From Oceanobacillus saliphilus (GTDB taxonomy: Bacteria > Bacillota > Bacilli > Bacillales > Amphibacillaceae): 64,000 nt of DNA. Position 1 is the first letter of the stretch. Each line of letters begins with the position of its first letter. The position numbers were made by a program, and so were the translations under genes. Location of the stretch: the NCBI RefSeq assembly GCF_023522835.1, contig NZ_JALCZU010000008.1, forward strand, positions 62,001-126,000. Direction: 5' to 3'. Positions 17,259 to 27,102 of this stretch are shown in pieces. The notes below the pieces were generated by a model. It searched no databases, had not been told where the DNA came from, and saw only the letters and a program-made list of their open reading frames with translations.

Positions 17259-18647
17259 ATGTTTAATAAACTTTCCTTAAAAATTGGGCTACTGTTTTTT
17301 ATTTTCATTTTAATCATAGAAACCTTACTTTATTTCATTTTGTATACGAATCTGGCTGATGAACGGATTAAAGAAGTAATGGATAACCTGTTAGCACGGG
17401 GAAATACACATAGGGACGTATTGGAGGAGCATTTTGACCAAATCACATTAGAACACGTAGCTATCATGGAGTCTGAATCAGATTTTGCTGTAGTTATTAC
17501 GGATGCATCAGGTTTTGTAATTGTTCATTCCGATCCAATTGACGAAGAAATGCTAGCTGTTATTCAACATACAGACACCGACCAAGTACCCGTAGGGGGG
17601 AAGGTAATAGAAGAACGCTGGATGGAGAAAAAATATATTGCAACGGACAGTCCGATTATGTTAAACGAAGAGCATCAAGGACATGTTTTTATGTTCGCTA
17701 AGACCGACAATATAAAAAGAATTGTAGATCACCTAAGCGATCAATTTATAATCAGTGGATTGGTAACAATCGTTTTAACAATTATTACCATTTTTATCCT
17801 CTCTAGACTCATAACAAAACCAATAATTGAAATGACGGAAGCAACGGAACAGTTAAGTAAGGGGAGGAACAAGGTGGAACTACAAACAGCTCGACGCGAC
17901 GAGCTGGGGGAATTGGCAAATTCAATTACAACATTATCGAACGACCTGGAACACATGAAAAATGAAAGAAATGAATTTTTGGCCAGCATCTCTCATGAAC
18001 TTCGAACCCCCTTAACCTACATAAAAGGGTATGCTGATATCCTTAGTCGAGATGATATAACGGAAGAAGAGAAAAACGAGTATATCGAAATCATTCGAGA
18101 AGAAACAGAACAATTAGCGACATTAATTAAAAGATTATTTGAACTGGCAAAGGTGGACCAGAATATGTTCACCATAGATAAGCAGAAGGTAAGATTTGAA
18201 AAACTTATTCATGCGATTACCGAACGTATCCGACCTGCTATTGAAGAAAAAAACATTGTCTTTTCAGTCTCCTGTCCAAATCATGTACTCGCAAATGTCG
18301 ATCCGGCAAGTATGCAACAAGTGTTATTGAATGTTTTGGACAATGCAAAAAAACATACCCCAAGTGGAAAAAGGATTTCGATAGAAGTATCTGAAAATAA
18401 ACAAAGTATAATCACCGACATTTCAGATGAGGGAGAAGGTATTCCTGAAGAAGACCTTCCTTATATATTTGAACGTTTATACCGTGTGGAAAAATCAAGA
18501 TCAAGAATAAGCGGTGGAACTGGATTAGGATTAGCTATCGCGAAGGAAATTGTGGAATCCCATGGTGGTAGCATAGAAGCAAAAAGTCAAATAGGAGTCG
18601 GCTCCAGTTTTGTAATCACACTGCCAAGAGGTGAGGACATTGAATAA
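17259..18647 (+). CDS. Sensor histidine kinase
   Basis: The 462-residue kinase has TM1 (about 10-30), an extracytoplasmic sensor domain (about 31-165), TM2 (about 166-188), HAMP, a HisKA domain with phospho-acceptor His246 in 'SISHELRTPL', and an HATPase with N ('NVLDNAKKH'), G1 ('DEGEGIPEED') and G2 ('GGTGLGLAI') boxes. AAAAGGAG precedes ATG 17259; a longer frame from 17175 lies inside the previous gene. Its last 8 bases overlap the response regulator. It probably senses copper or envelope redox stress, judging only from location. Confidence 0.93.
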   Translation: MFNKLSLKIGLLFFIFILIIETLLYFILYTNLADERIKEVMDNLLARGNTHRDVLEEHFDQITLEHVAIMESESDFAVVITDASGFVIVHSDPIDEEMLAVIQHTDTDQVPVGGKVIEERWMEKKYIATDSPIMLNEEHQGHVFMFAKTDNIKRIVDHLSDQFIISGLVTIVLTIITIFILSRLITKPIIEMTEATEQLSKGRNKVELQTARRDELGELANSITTLSNDLEHMKNERNEFLASISHELRTPLTYIKGYADILSRDDITEEEKNEYIEIIREETEQLATLIKRLFELAKVDQNMFTIDKQKVRFEKLIHAITERIRPAIEEKNIVFSVSCPNHVLANVDPASMQQVLLNVLDNAKKHTPSGKRISIEVSENKQSIITDISDEGEGIPEEDLPYIFERLYRVEKSRSRISGGTGLGLAIAKEIVESHGGSIEAKSQIGVGSSFVITLPRGEDIE

Positions 18648-19311
18648 AGTCTTATTAGTAGACGATGAAAAAAGGATGTTAGACTTATTAGCATTGTATT
18701 TAAGACCGCATAATTACGTATGTACGAAAGCGTTGGGGGCAAAAGAAGCTTTATCCTATTTAGAAGAGGAGGTATTTGACATGATACTCCTCGATGTTAT
18801 GATGCCAGAAATGAATGGATGGGAACTATGTAAGAAAATTAGGAGTTTTACAGATGTTCCAATTATCATGGTTACGGCACGTGAACAGAAGGAAGATATC
18901 GTAAAAGGGCTAAAGCTCGGCGCAGATGATTACATTACGAAACCTATCAATGAAGAGGAATTACTAGCTAGAATGGAAGCGTTATTACGTAGAATTAAAC
19001 CTTCCAGACAGATTAGTGTAAATGGCCTGTTATGGGATGAGGAACGGTTTGAGCTATCTTATCATAAGAAATCTATAAAATTGACACCAAAAGAATTTGC
19101 TTTGATTGGATATTTATTGAAAAATCCCAATCGTGTTTTCTCAAGAGATCAACTCATTGATTTAATCTGGGGTCATGAATCTGAAACAGAAGGAAGAACC
19201 GTAGACTCACATGTCAGAAACTTAAGAGATAAAATTCGTAAGACTGGTTTTCCAATCGATGAATATTTTAGTACGGTGTGGGGCATTGGGTATAAGTGGA
19301 TTCATAAATAA
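18640..19311 (+). CDS. OmpR-family response regulator
   Basis: The 223-residue regulator has a receiver domain (acidic pair in 'VDDE', phospho-acceptor Asp52 in 'LLDVMMPEMNG', Lys in 'ITKPI') and a C-terminal OmpR winged helix ('LTPKEFALIGYLL' to 'GIGYKWI'). TTG 18640 is preferred because AGAGGTGAGG ends a few bases before it; GTG 18631 is in frame. The overlap with the kinase gene indicates translational coupling and a cognate pair. Confidence 0.93.
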   Translation: MNKVLLVDDEKRMLDLLALYLRPHNYVCTKALGAKEALSYLEEEVFDMILLDVMMPEMNGWELCKKIRSFTDVPIIMVTAREQKEDIVKGLKLGADDYITKPINEEELLARMEALLRRIKPSRQISVNGLLWDEERFELSYHKKSIKLTPKEFALIGYLLKNPNRVFSRDQLIDLIWGHESETEGRTVDSHVRNLRDKIRKTGFPIDEYFSTVWGIGYKWIHK

Positions 19312-19324
19312 TCCTCCTCAATTG

Positions 19325-19371
19325 AAAAAAGTTGCACAGCGAGAATCTACCCCGCTTGAGCAACTTTTTTT
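19325..19371. terminator. Bidirectional terminator between convergent genes
   Basis: AAAAAAGTTGC (19325-19335) pairs with GCAACTTTTTT (19360-19370) between the response regulator gene and the convergent copper-storage gene. T-runs serve both directions. Confidence 0.75.
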
Positions 19372-19384
19372 AAAAAGGGATATT

Positions 19385-19714
19385 TTAAGCAATTTTTTTA
19401 CATGCTTCTGCACACTTAAAACATGCTTCCGCACATTTCTGGCAATGTTCATGATGATCATGCTTTTTACACTCGTTTCCACATGCTTCGCAAATTTCAG
19501 CACATACCGCAGCCAACTGAGAAGTGAATGGAGTATTTCTCGCTAGTGCCTGTTCTAAATAAGAGCAGATATCTGCACACTCTCTGTCCAGTCGGATACA
19601 TTCAACCATCATTTTTACATCGTCCTCTTTGAGACACGAATCATAACAATGATTACAAGCTTCCATACATTCGTGGAGTGCCTCGATTAGTTCTTGATGT
19701 TGCTCATGTGACAT
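19385..19714 (-). CDS. Four-helix-bundle copper-binding/storage protein (Csp family)
   Basis: The 109-residue protein has 16 cysteines arranged in CxxxC and CxxC patterns along predicted helices ('HECMEACNHCYDSC', 'CAEICEACGNEC', 'HCQKCAEACFKCAEAC'). This is the hallmark of Csp/YhjQ-type proteins, whose tetramers hold many Cu(I) ions inside four-helix bundles. No signal peptide is present, so it is a cytosolic store. A GGAGGG site lies before the ATG. It is convergent with the two-component system and divergent from copB, which places it within the copper response. Confidence 0.93.
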   Translation of the reverse strand: MSHEQHQELIEALHECMEACNHCYDSCLKEDDVKMMVECIRLDRECADICSYLEQALARNTPFTSQLAAVCAEICEACGNECKKHDHHEHCQKCAEACFKCAEACKKIA

Positions 19715-19845
19715 CTTTATACCCTCCTATTGTATTCCTTATTCTACAATTATATTTCCCAAGATAGATTGAATTAAACCGAAACAAAATAAACTGCACT
19801 AAAACTGCACAAATTTTTAATAAATTTATTAACATTTTTCATACT

Positions 19846-19862
19846 GTAGGGGGGTATAGTAT
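19846..19862 (+). promoter_or_regulatory. CsoR-type operator upstream of copB
   Basis: GTAGGGGGGTATAGTAT at 19846-19862 is identical to the site at 22242-22258 before csoR. It resembles copper-responsive CsoR operators (TAC...GGGGGTA). TATAGT (19855-19860) would be the -10 element, so bound repressor would block RNA polymerase. Repression by the CsoR encoded 2.4 kb downstream is inferred. Confidence 0.75.
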
Positions 19863-19913
19863 GTTATGGTTGAAGTAAGAAATAAAGTATTTAACTTAAA
19901 GGAGTGAAAGACG

Positions 19914-22058
19914 ATGAGTAAGCAAAAATCAAATCACCATTCACACCACCATCATAGTGAACATGAAAAGCATGATAAACATCATCAGAGCCACCGTGAT
20001 GGCAAGAAGGAGCAACATCAACATCATGAACACAGTAACCATGAGGACCATAAAAATCATAACGAAAAGGAACCTAGTCATCATCAACACGGTGGCCATG
20101 GAGGAGGTCATGCTGGTCACCATGAACATATGATTGAAGATTTTAAAAAACGTTTCTGGATATCTTTAATATTAGCGATACCAATAACGTATCTATCACC
20201 AATGATCCATATGCTATTCAACTATGAAGTGACCTTTCCAGGTAACATGGTATTATTATTTCTACTTTCAACAATTGTCTTCTTTTATGGAGGTAAACCG
20301 TTTTTAGTTGGAGCTTGGGATGAAATAAAAGCAAAAACACCTGGAATGATGCTATTAATCTCACTGGCGATTGTAACAGCCTACGTCTATAGCACCCTAA
20401 CAGCCTTCTTTATTGAAGGAAGTGACTTTTACTTTGAGGTCGCTACGTTAATCGTTATTATGCTGTTAGGTCACTGGGTAGAAATGAGATCGGTGCTGGG
20501 TGCTTCCAAAGCACTGGAAGAATTAATCAAACTGATGCCAAAAGAAGCACATAAAATGGATGCGTCTGGAAACATTGTCGATGTATCCGTTGAAGAATTA
20601 CATCCCGGTGATGAGATTCTTGTAAAATCAGGTGAAAAAATACCGCTTGATGGAGAGATTTTTGAAGGAGAATCTACCGTCGACGAGTCCATGTTAACGG
20701 GTGAATCTGTTCCGATTGAAAAAAGACCTGGAATGGAAGCAATCGGTGGAGCCGTCAATGGAGAGGGCGTACTAAAAATTAGGGTAAATAAAACGGGGAA
20801 TGATACGTATTTAGCTCAGGTTATCCAATTAGTAAGCGATGCAGAAAGTACAAAATCAAGAGCACAAGGATTTGCAGATACAGCAGCGAAATGGTTGTTC
20901 TATGTAGCTGTATTTGCAGGAATTATTACGCTTCTATACTGGGCAACAACAGGTGATTTTGAATTTGCGTTAGAACGAATGGTTACTGTTCTGATCATTG
21001 CTTGTCCACACGCACTTGGTTTGGCGATGCCTCTGGTTACTTCAAGATCGACATCGATTGCTGCGAAAAAAGGATTATTAATTCGTAACCGTATCCCGTT
21101 TGAAAGTGCTTGGAAAGTAGACCAAATTGTATTTGATAAAACCGGAACGTTAACAGAAGGAAATTTTGGTGTGACAGACGTTCATCCAAGTGAAGGAATT
21201 CGTGAAGAGGAATTATTGAGGTTAGCTTATTCCGTTGAAACCCAGTCTGATCACCCAATAGCTAAAGGGATTGTGAAAGAGGGGGAAGAGCGTAATTTAG
21301 AGCTATACGATGTTACAAATTACAAAAACTTAACTGGTAAAGGATTAACTGCTGAAGTGAACGGCTTTGAAATTGCTACCATTAGTCCGGGAGCAATGAG
21401 AGGAAAACATATCGAATTTGATGAAGAAACATATGACAAATTAGCCCAACAAGGGAAGACAGTTATTTTTATATTAAAAGATAATGAATTACAGGGGATG
21501 ATTGCATTAGCGGATATTATTCGCAAATCCTCTTATGACGTTATTAAAGAATTGAATGACCGTGGCATTGAGACGGTTATGATGACGGGAGATAATACTC
21601 GTGTAGCAAATTATGTCGGCGAAAAGCTTGGTATATCTAAGGTGATTGCAGAGGTTTTGCCACATGAGAAGGCCAGTAATGTGAAGAAGTTAAAAGAAAA
21701 TAATCGTAAGGTTGCTATGATTGGTGACGGAATCAATGATGCACCCGCTCTAGCCGAAGCAGATTTGGGTATTGCTATTGGTGCTGGTACAGATGTAGCC
21801 ATCGAGACTGCTGATGTTGTTTTAGTCAATAGCAACCCGGTTGATATCTTAAATATTGTGAAGCTATCCAAGGAGAGCTACAGAAAAATGGTACAAAACC
21901 TGGGTTGGGCAACAGGCTATAACATATTAGCCATTCCATTAGCAGCGGGTGTATTATACAATTTCGGTATTCTTATCACACCAGCCATTGGAGCAGCTGT
22001 CATGTCATTAAGTACGATTATTGTTGCAATAAATGCTCAATTACTGAAGATTGATTGA
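19914..22058 (+). CDS. copB: CopB-type copper-translocating P1B-ATPase
   Basis: The 714-residue ATPase has a His-rich cytosolic N-terminus (residues 7-75), eight predicted membrane helices, the intramembrane metal motif CPH ('IACPHALG', about residue 363), the phosphorylated Asp408 in 'DKTGTLT', 'TGES', and the hinge 'GDGINDAPAL'. CPH together with a His-rich tail and no HMA domain marks the CopB (P1B-3) subfamily, which exports Cu+/Cu2+ or Ag+. AAAGGAGTG precedes the ATG. It is monocistronic under a CsoR-type operator. Gene symbol is by subfamily. Confidence 0.92.
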   Translation: MSKQKSNHHSHHHHSEHEKHDKHHQSHRDGKKEQHQHHEHSNHEDHKNHNEKEPSHHQHGGHGGGHAGHHEHMIEDFKKRFWISLILAIPITYLSPMIHMLFNYEVTFPGNMVLLFLLSTIVFFYGGKPFLVGAWDEIKAKTPGMMLLISLAIVTAYVYSTLTAFFIEGSDFYFEVATLIVIMLLGHWVEMRSVLGASKALEELIKLMPKEAHKMDASGNIVDVSVEELHPGDEILVKSGEKIPLDGEIFEGESTVDESMLTGESVPIEKRPGMEAIGGAVNGEGVLKIRVNKTGNDTYLAQVIQLVSDAESTKSRAQGFADTAAKWLFYVAVFAGIITLLYWATTGDFEFALERMVTVLIIACPHALGLAMPLVTSRSTSIAAKKGLLIRNRIPFESAWKVDQIVFDKTGTLTEGNFGVTDVHPSEGIREEELLRLAYSVETQSDHPIAKGIVKEGEERNLELYDVTNYKNLTGKGLTAEVNGFEIATISPGAMRGKHIEFDEETYDKLAQQGKTVIFILKDNELQGMIALADIIRKSSYDVIKELNDRGIETVMMTGDNTRVANYVGEKLGISKVIAEVLPHEKASNVKKLKENNRKVAMIGDGINDAPALAEADLGIAIGAGTDVAIETADVVLVNSNPVDILNIVKLSKESYRKMVQNLGWATGYNILAIPLAAGVLYNFGILITPAIGAAVMSLSTIIVAINAQLLKID

Positions 22059-22072
22059 CTAAAAAGAAGTAT

Positions 22073-22097
22073 GGGCAAGGCAGAACATGCTTTGCCC
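22073..22097 (+). terminator. Hairpin after copB
   Basis: GGGCAAGGCA (22073-22082) pairs with TGCTTTGCCC (22088-22097) with one G-U pair. No clear T-run follows, so terminator strength is uncertain. Confidence 0.4.
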
Positions 22098-22227
22098 CAA
22101 TTAAGTTGCTAAAGTACCGAAGGAGGGTATATTCTACAAATCGAAAAGGTTAGACCTCCCGTTTAAGCTAATGCAATAAAATATAATAAAGATAGACCTT
22201 ATTTTTATTGATTTTATACTGTTTCCC

Positions 22228-22258
22228 TTGACAATAATACAGTAGGGGGGTATAGTAT
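22228..22258 (+). promoter_or_regulatory. csoR-copA promoter overlapped by a CsoR-type operator
   Basis: TTGACA (22228-22233) and TATAGT (22251-22256) are 17 bases apart. GTAGGGGGGTATAGTAT (22242-22258) covers the spacer and the -10 element. The same 17-mer precedes copB. The arrangement fits CsoR repression relieved by Cu(I). Confidence 0.85.
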
Positions 22259-22284
22259 ATTTACAATAAGAAAAGGAAGTGATT

Positions 22285-22590
22285 ATGTTGGATAAATTCT
22301 TACGTGATCAGCCAGTAAATCCAAGAACAGATACGGAAAAAACAGCGATAACAAATAGATTAAAGAGAATTGAAGGGCAAGTTCGTGGAGTTCAAAAAAT
22401 GGTTGAAGAGGATCGCTATTGTGTAGATATATTGGTACAAATTAGTGCAATAAGTGCAGCGCTGAAAAAAGTTGGTTATGAAGTAACCGAGAGACATATA
22501 AAGCACTGTGTAAGTGATGCAGTAAAATCTGGTCAAGGTGAACCAGCTATTGATGAATTAATGGATGTTTTAAAGCAAATTTCTAAATAG
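22285..22590 (+). CDS. csoR: Copper-sensing transcriptional repressor CsoR
   Basis: The 101-residue all-helical repressor has the Cu(I) ligand triad Cys46, His71 and Cys75 ('RYCVDIL', 'RHIKHC') with the spacing of known CsoR proteins. Cu(I) binding releases it from DNA. ATG 22285 follows AAAAGGAAGTG; a GTG at 22279 is in frame. It is the first gene of csoR-copA and lies behind a promoter carrying its probable operator, so it is autoregulated. It is distinct from the His-less CstR paralogue at 40057. Confidence 0.95.
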   Translation: MLDKFLRDQPVNPRTDTEKTAITNRLKRIEGQVRGVQKMVEEDRYCVDILVQISAISAALKKVGYEVTERHIKHCVSDAVKSGQGEPAIDELMDVLKQISK

Positions 22591-22603
22591 GGAGGGACCT
22601 ACG

Positions 22604-24988
22604 ATGCGTGAAACAAATCATGCCACATTAGGCATTACAGGAATGACCTGTGCTTCATGCTCCAGTCGTGTTGAGAAAACATTAAATAAGATGGACGGCG
22701 TAAAAGCACAAGTTAATTTAACTACTGAAAAAGCAACGATTGATTATGATTCAGAAATAGTTTCCATAGACGATATTTCGCAAAAAATTGAAAATATCGG
22801 TTATGGCGTGGTCATAGAAAAAGCCGATCTTGATGTTTTTGGAATGACTTGTGCTGCATGTTCAACCCGAATTGAAAAGATATTAAATAAGCAAGATGGG
22901 GTTAAATTGGCAACAGTCAACCTTGCAACAGAAAGTGCATCCGTAGAATACAACCCCGGATTAATTGATATCGATGCAATGATAGACAAAATTAAAAACA
23001 TGGGTTACGATGCCAAGCCAAAAGTAGAAAATGAAGAAAAGCAAACACATAAAGAAAAAGAATTAAAAAACATGAAGACGAAAATAATCGTTTCAGCTGT
23101 ATTAACTGCACCATTATTAGTAACGATGCTAGTCCATCTGTTTAATATGTCGATACCGCATCTATTTATGAATCCCTGGTTCCAATTTGCATTAGCGACA
23201 CCGGTGCAATTTATTATCGGTTGGCAATTCTATACTGGTGCATATAAGAGTCTGAAGAATGGTGGAGCAAACATGGACGTCCTTGTTGCATTAGGTACGA
23301 GTGCTGCGTATTTCTATAGTTTATACGAGGCAATGATGACAATTGGAAATCCTACATATGTACCCCACTTATATTTTGAAACAAGTGCCGTAATTATTAC
23401 GTTGATTCTTTTTGGTAAGTATTTAGAAGTAAGAGCAAAAAGCCGGACGACGAGTGCACTATCTTCTTTACTTAATTTACAAGCGAAAGAAGCACGTGTT
23501 CTAAGAAATGGCGAAGAAACAATGATACCAGTTGATGAAGTTGCCGTTGGAGATCGTTTAGTTGTAAAACCAGGGGAAAAAATACCTGTGGATGGTGTGG
23601 TTGTAAAAGGAAGAACCTCTATTGATGAGTCCATGATTACTGGGGAATCGATACCGATTGAAAAAGATGTTGACGCAACGGTTATAGGTTCAACAATCAA
23701 TAAAAATGGTGTCATCGAAATGGAAGCGACGAAGGTTGGTAAAGACACAGCCCTTGCTTCAATTGTCAAAGTAGTTGAGGAAGCGCAAGGATCAAAAGCA
23801 CCGATTCAGCGATTGGCAGATCTCATTTCCAGTTATTTCGTACCGATTGTTGTAGGTGTTGCGATTTTGACATTTATCGTGTGGTTTGCCTTTGTTCAAC
23901 CAGGGCAAATGGAACCTGCTATGCTTGCATCTGTTGCTGTACTTGTAATTGCATGTCCGTGTGCCTTGGGTCTCGCGACACCAACATCGATTATGGTTGG
24001 TACTGGTAAAGCTGCTGAAACTGGGATTCTTTTCAAAGGTGGCGAACATCTTGAGCGTACCCATGAATTAAACACGATTATCCTAGATAAGACAGGTACG
24101 ATTACAAAAGGTAAACCAGAAGTTACAAACTTTACAGGTGATGAAGAAACATTAAAGCTACTCGCAAGTGCAGAAAAAGGATCGGAACATCCACTCGCAG
24201 AAGCTATTGTTGCCTATGCAACAGAACAAGATATTGATTTAGTCGAAGTAGATGATTTCAGTGCCATACCGGGACATGGTATTGAAGCGAAGATTTCCGG
24301 AAAAAGTATTCTCGTCGGTAATCGAAAACTCATGCAAGATCATCAGATTGAAACTGGTGGCAGAGAGCAGGAATTAATCGATTATGAAGTGGATGGAAAA
24401 ACGGCGATGTTAATAGCAATTGATGGAGCGTATAAAGGGATTGTTGCCGTTGCGGATACAATTAAAGATACAGCTCCACAAGCAATCCAAGAGTTAAAAG
24501 ACCAGGGCATTGATGTAATCATGCTGACAGGTGACAACGAACGAACTGCACAAGCAATTGCCAAACAGGTTGGCATCGAACAAGTAATTGCACAAGTTTT
24601 ACCGGAAGAAAAAGCAGATAAAGTGAAAGAAATTCAAGCTAGAGGCAAAAAAGTCGGTATGGTTGGAGATGGAGTAAATGATGCCCCTGCTTTAGCCGTC
24701 GCTGATATTGGAATTGCCATTGGTACTGGAACAGAAGTAGCGATTGAAGCAGCTGACGTCACGATTCTTGGGGGAGAACTATTACTTATTCCAAAAGCAA
24801 TCAGAATAAGCCGTGCGACTATTAGAAATATCCGCCAAAACCTATTTTGGGCTTTTGGTTATAATACAGCTGGAATCCCCATTGCGGCAATTGGACTGCT
24901 TGCACCATGGATTGCTGGGGCGGCAATGGCGTTGAGCTCTGTAAGTGTCGTTTCAAACTCCCTTCGTTTAAAGAGGGTTAAGATATAA
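22604..24988 (+). CDS. copA: Copper-exporting P1B-type ATPase CopA
   Basis: The 794-residue ATPase starts with two heavy-metal-associated domains ('[10 protein letters not shown]', residues about 8-70, and '[10 protein letters not shown]', about 76-140). These are followed by eight transmembrane helices, the Cu(I) motif Cys451-Pro-Cys453 ('VIACPCALG'), phospho-Asp495 in 'DKTGTIT', and '[10 protein letters not shown]'. This is the classic CopA (P1B-1) Cu(I) exporter. It lies 13 bases after csoR with AGGGAGGG before the ATG, so it is co-transcribed with its repressor. The chaperone CopZ is encoded 247 bases downstream. Confidence 0.97.
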   Translation: MRETNHATLGITGMTCASCSSRVEKTLNKMDGVKAQVNLTTEKATIDYDSEIVSIDDISQKIENIGYGVVIEKADLDVFGMTCAACSTRIEKILNKQDGVKLATVNLATESASVEYNPGLIDIDAMIDKIKNMGYDAKPKVENEEKQTHKEKELKNMKTKIIVSAVLTAPLLVTMLVHLFNMSIPHLFMNPWFQFALATPVQFIIGWQFYTGAYKSLKNGGANMDVLVALGTSAAYFYSLYEAMMTIGNPTYVPHLYFETSAVIITLILFGKYLEVRAKSRTTSALSSLLNLQAKEARVLRNGEETMIPVDEVAVGDRLVVKPGEKIPVDGVVVKGRTSIDESMITGESIPIEKDVDATVIGSTINKNGVIEMEATKVGKDTALASIVKVVEEAQGSKAPIQRLADLISSYFVPIVVGVAILTFIVWFAFVQPGQMEPAMLASVAVLVIACPCALGLATPTSIMVGTGKAAETGILFKGGEHLERTHELNTIILDKTGTITKGKPEVTNFTGDEETLKLLASAEKGSEHPLAEAIVAYATEQDIDLVEVDDFSAIPGHGIEAKISGKSILVGNRKLMQDHQIETGGREQELIDYEVDGKTAMLIAIDGAYKGIVAVADTIKDTAPQAIQELKDQGIDVIMLTGDNERTAQAIAKQVGIEQVIAQVLPEEKADKVKEIQARGKKVGMVGDGVNDAPALAVADIGIAIGTGTEVAIEAADVTILGGELLLIPKAIRISRATIRNIRQNLFWAFGYNTAGIPIAAIGLLAPWIAGAAMALSSVSVVSNSLRLKRVKI

Positions 24989-25235
24989 TACCAGATTCAC
25001 TACAAGTATCGGTATGTGAAAAAATTCCCTGGGATTACTAGAAAATCCTTGAAAATAACTAAAGTGATCACAGTTTATGATGTATCATTAACTGATATCG
25101 TAGAAAATGACTGTTTATTGGTACGTCAGCGAAAATGGATTTGTATCTAATCTTGTTCGTTTGACTGAACATTTTGATGAAATAATTAAGTTTTGAATTT
25201 ATTAAAAAGGTTTACTTGGAGGGAGGTGAGAAAAT

Positions 25236-25442
25236 ATGAAAACCGAAACTCTAGATGTTAAAGGTATGACTTGTGGCCACTGCAAAATGTCAGTAGAAGG
25301 CGCACTGAATGGTTTAGAAGGAGTAACTGCAGTGGAAGTTGATTTGAATTCTGGCCAGGTAGAGGTTTCTTATGATGAAGCTAAAGTTTCATTAGAAAAT
25401 ATGAAAGAAGCTGTTGAAGATCAGGGTTATGATATAGCATAA
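25236..25442 (+). CDS. copZ: Copper chaperone CopZ
   Basis: The 68-residue single HMA-domain protein has the MxCxxC motif 'GMTCGHC' (Met10-Cys15 region) and a ferredoxin-like fold pattern. It hands Cu(I) to the N-terminal domains of CopA and to CsoR. GGAGGGAGGTG is 7 bases before the ATG. A 247-base gap after copA could contain its own promoter. The copA-copZ order is reversed relative to Bacillus subtilis copZA. Confidence 0.96.
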   Translation: MKTETLDVKGMTCGHCKMSVEGALNGLEGVTAVEVDLNSGQVEVSYDEAKVSLENMKEAVEDQGYDIA

Positions 25443-25453
25443 CAATAAAATAT

Positions 25454-25488
25454 AAGCTGGTTTCCTAAATCGGATACCAGCTTTTTAA
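25454..25488 (+). terminator. Terminator after copZ
   Basis: AAGCTGGT (25454-25461) pairs with ACCAGCTT (25476-25483) and a TCC/GGA inner stem adds length. TTTTT follows. It separates copZ from the convergent CueP gene. Confidence 0.85.
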
Positions 25489-25514
25489 AAAATAAATATT
25501 AGCGTTGAATATAT

Positions 25515-26069
25515 TTAAGCTTCGTTGTTTTCCACCAACTGCATCGTTGTGATACAAGTATTGTTATTTTCAAACGTAGAAAACGCTGACTCTGCTATTT
25601 TACCTTCTTGGGTAATAGTTACTTGGTAAGTTTCATCACGAGAAACCCATAGGTCAATAAATCCATTTGCTTGTGTTTTCATGGTTTGATCAATTACCAC
25701 GTTGCCTTCCGAGTCTTCTATATATACATCAAATTCTTCATCCACCATCTCACCTTGGCAGCCAGTTAAGCTATGAATATCACAAGGGTGTGTTTGATGA
25801 ATGAATGGAGCGATAGAAACAAAGAATTCATCTTCAGGTAATTCATAAGAAAATTGTTTCTCCTCACTATTGGTAACAATAAGTTCATGAGAGGAAATCG
25901 AGGCTGTTTCATTTTCTATATTACCTACACTGTAATCTTGAACTAAATCCTTTATATCTTGAGTTTCACTTGCTTGTGGAGTACTACCATCATCATTTCC
26001 CAAGAATGTAAGGACTACTATTCCTAATATGACAATTCCTACTATTGAATAGATCGTTCTTTTGTTCAT
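25515..26069 (-). CDS. CueP-family copper-binding protein, membrane-anchored
   Basis: The 184-residue protein has an N-terminal membrane anchor (about residues 6-24) and an extracytoplasmic CueP domain with the diagnostic 'CDIHSLTGCQGEM' (Cys96, His99, Cys104) and a third conserved Cys172 ('NNTCITT'). Salmonella CueP is a periplasmic copper-binding and reducing protein. The Gram-positive version would act at the outer membrane face. AGGAG precedes the ATG. It is convergent with copZ and completes the copper island. Confidence 0.92.
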   Translation of the reverse strand: MNKRTIYSIVGIVILGIVVLTFLGNDDGSTPQASETQDIKDLVQDYSVGNIENETASISSHELIVTNSEEKQFSYELPEDEFFVSIAPFIHQTHPCDIHSLTGCQGEMVDEEFDVYIEDSEGNVVIDQTMKTQANGFIDLWVSRDETYQVTITQEGKIAESAFSTFENNNTCITTMQLVENNEA

Positions 26070-26391
26070 AAATAATTCTCCTCATTTGTTTTATTATAAG
26101 TGCTTGAAGTTAGACTGAATTTGTATAAAACGGATAGCAGCGTTACACATTCTATTATACAAATGCTTTCTTATATAAAAGAAGTTCAACACCAACAATA
26201 TTATTTTCAATTATGTTGAATTATTTCTTTCTCATATAAATTTATCTAGAATTAATCGAGAACCTATGTAGAAATTATGTCTAACTTGTGAAAATTGTTT
26301 ATCATTTTTAAAATAATAACTCTCTATGAATGAATTAAATCCTCTTTCATATAATGAAGAATGAGGACAAGTTTGAAAAGGGGAATATAAA
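26070..26391. other. AT-rich intergenic region
   Basis: These 322 bases hold the divergent upstream regions of the CueP gene and of the membrane protein gene at 26392. No conserved motif or extra gene is recognised. Confidence 0.4.
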
Positions 26392-27012
26392 ATGACAGTT
26401 GCTTTAAATGTAACTTTAGCGGTCATATTCATAGTAATGTTCTTCATTATATGGGAAACGGTTCGTTATAGGAGAAAGATTTCGAACATGGCAGGAATGA
26501 TGATTTCTATGGCACTTGGAATGATTAGTGGATTAACAATTGGTGTAATACTTGGCGTTTTACTTTTAGGAGATTTGTTTTATTCTACTATATTAGCAAT
26601 GTTAATTGGAATTATTGCAGGGTTCTTCGCAGGTTTGCCCATTGGTTTGATGCCAGTGATAGATGGAACATTAGCGGGTCTAATGGGTGGTATGATGGGG
26701 GCAATGCTGGGAGAGATGATCGCTCCTCCGCACCAGGATACCATTATAAGAATTATGTTTTTACTGTTTATTGGTACAGTTATAATTTTGTATCGAATGA
26801 TGCAAGATGAATTTATAAAAAGTAAGGCAGTAGTCAATCATCCCGTCGTCATGATTGTATTATTTGTCCTTTTTAGTGTTGGACATAATCAGTTGGGTCC
26901 ACTGATACTATTTTCAAATCTACCAAATAACAATAATCACCATCACAGTATGAATACAATTCATTTAGTTATACAGGCTGATGAACATTCCTTTAATCAA
27001 CAAAATAACTAA
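26392..27012 (+). CDS. Gly/Met-rich polytopic membrane protein, function unknown
   Basis: The 206-residue protein has about five membrane segments. Segments around residues 40-110 are rich in Gly and Met ('MAGMMISMALGMISGLTIG', 'GTLAGLMGGMMGAMLGEM'), giving glycine-zipper helix packing. The C-terminus is Asn/His-rich ('NNNNHHHS'). AAAGGGG lies before the ATG. Met- and His-rich membrane proteins near copper genes can be metal-related, but no named family is recognised with certainty. Confidence 0.7.
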   Translation: MTVALNVTLAVIFIVMFFIIWETVRYRRKISNMAGMMISMALGMISGLTIGVILGVLLLGDLFYSTILAMLIGIIAGFFAGLPIGLMPVIDGTLAGLMGGMMGAMLGEMIAPPHQDTIIRIMFLLFIGTVIILYRMMQDEFIKSKAVVNHPVVMIVLFVLFSVGHNQLGPLILFSNLPNNNNHHHSMNTIHLVIQADEHSFNQQNN

Positions 27013-27102
27013 CCTAGACTTATATGGCCATCAATTATTCAGGAGAATAGGCTTAAAAGGAGTCCAACTAAGGTGAGCTGGGCTTATATTCTGCAAATAT
27101 TA

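Noticed and set aside
24989-25235. Gene relic between copA and copZ
   Set aside because: A short stretch near 25070-25140 reads like protein in one frame, but it has stops and no match I can name.
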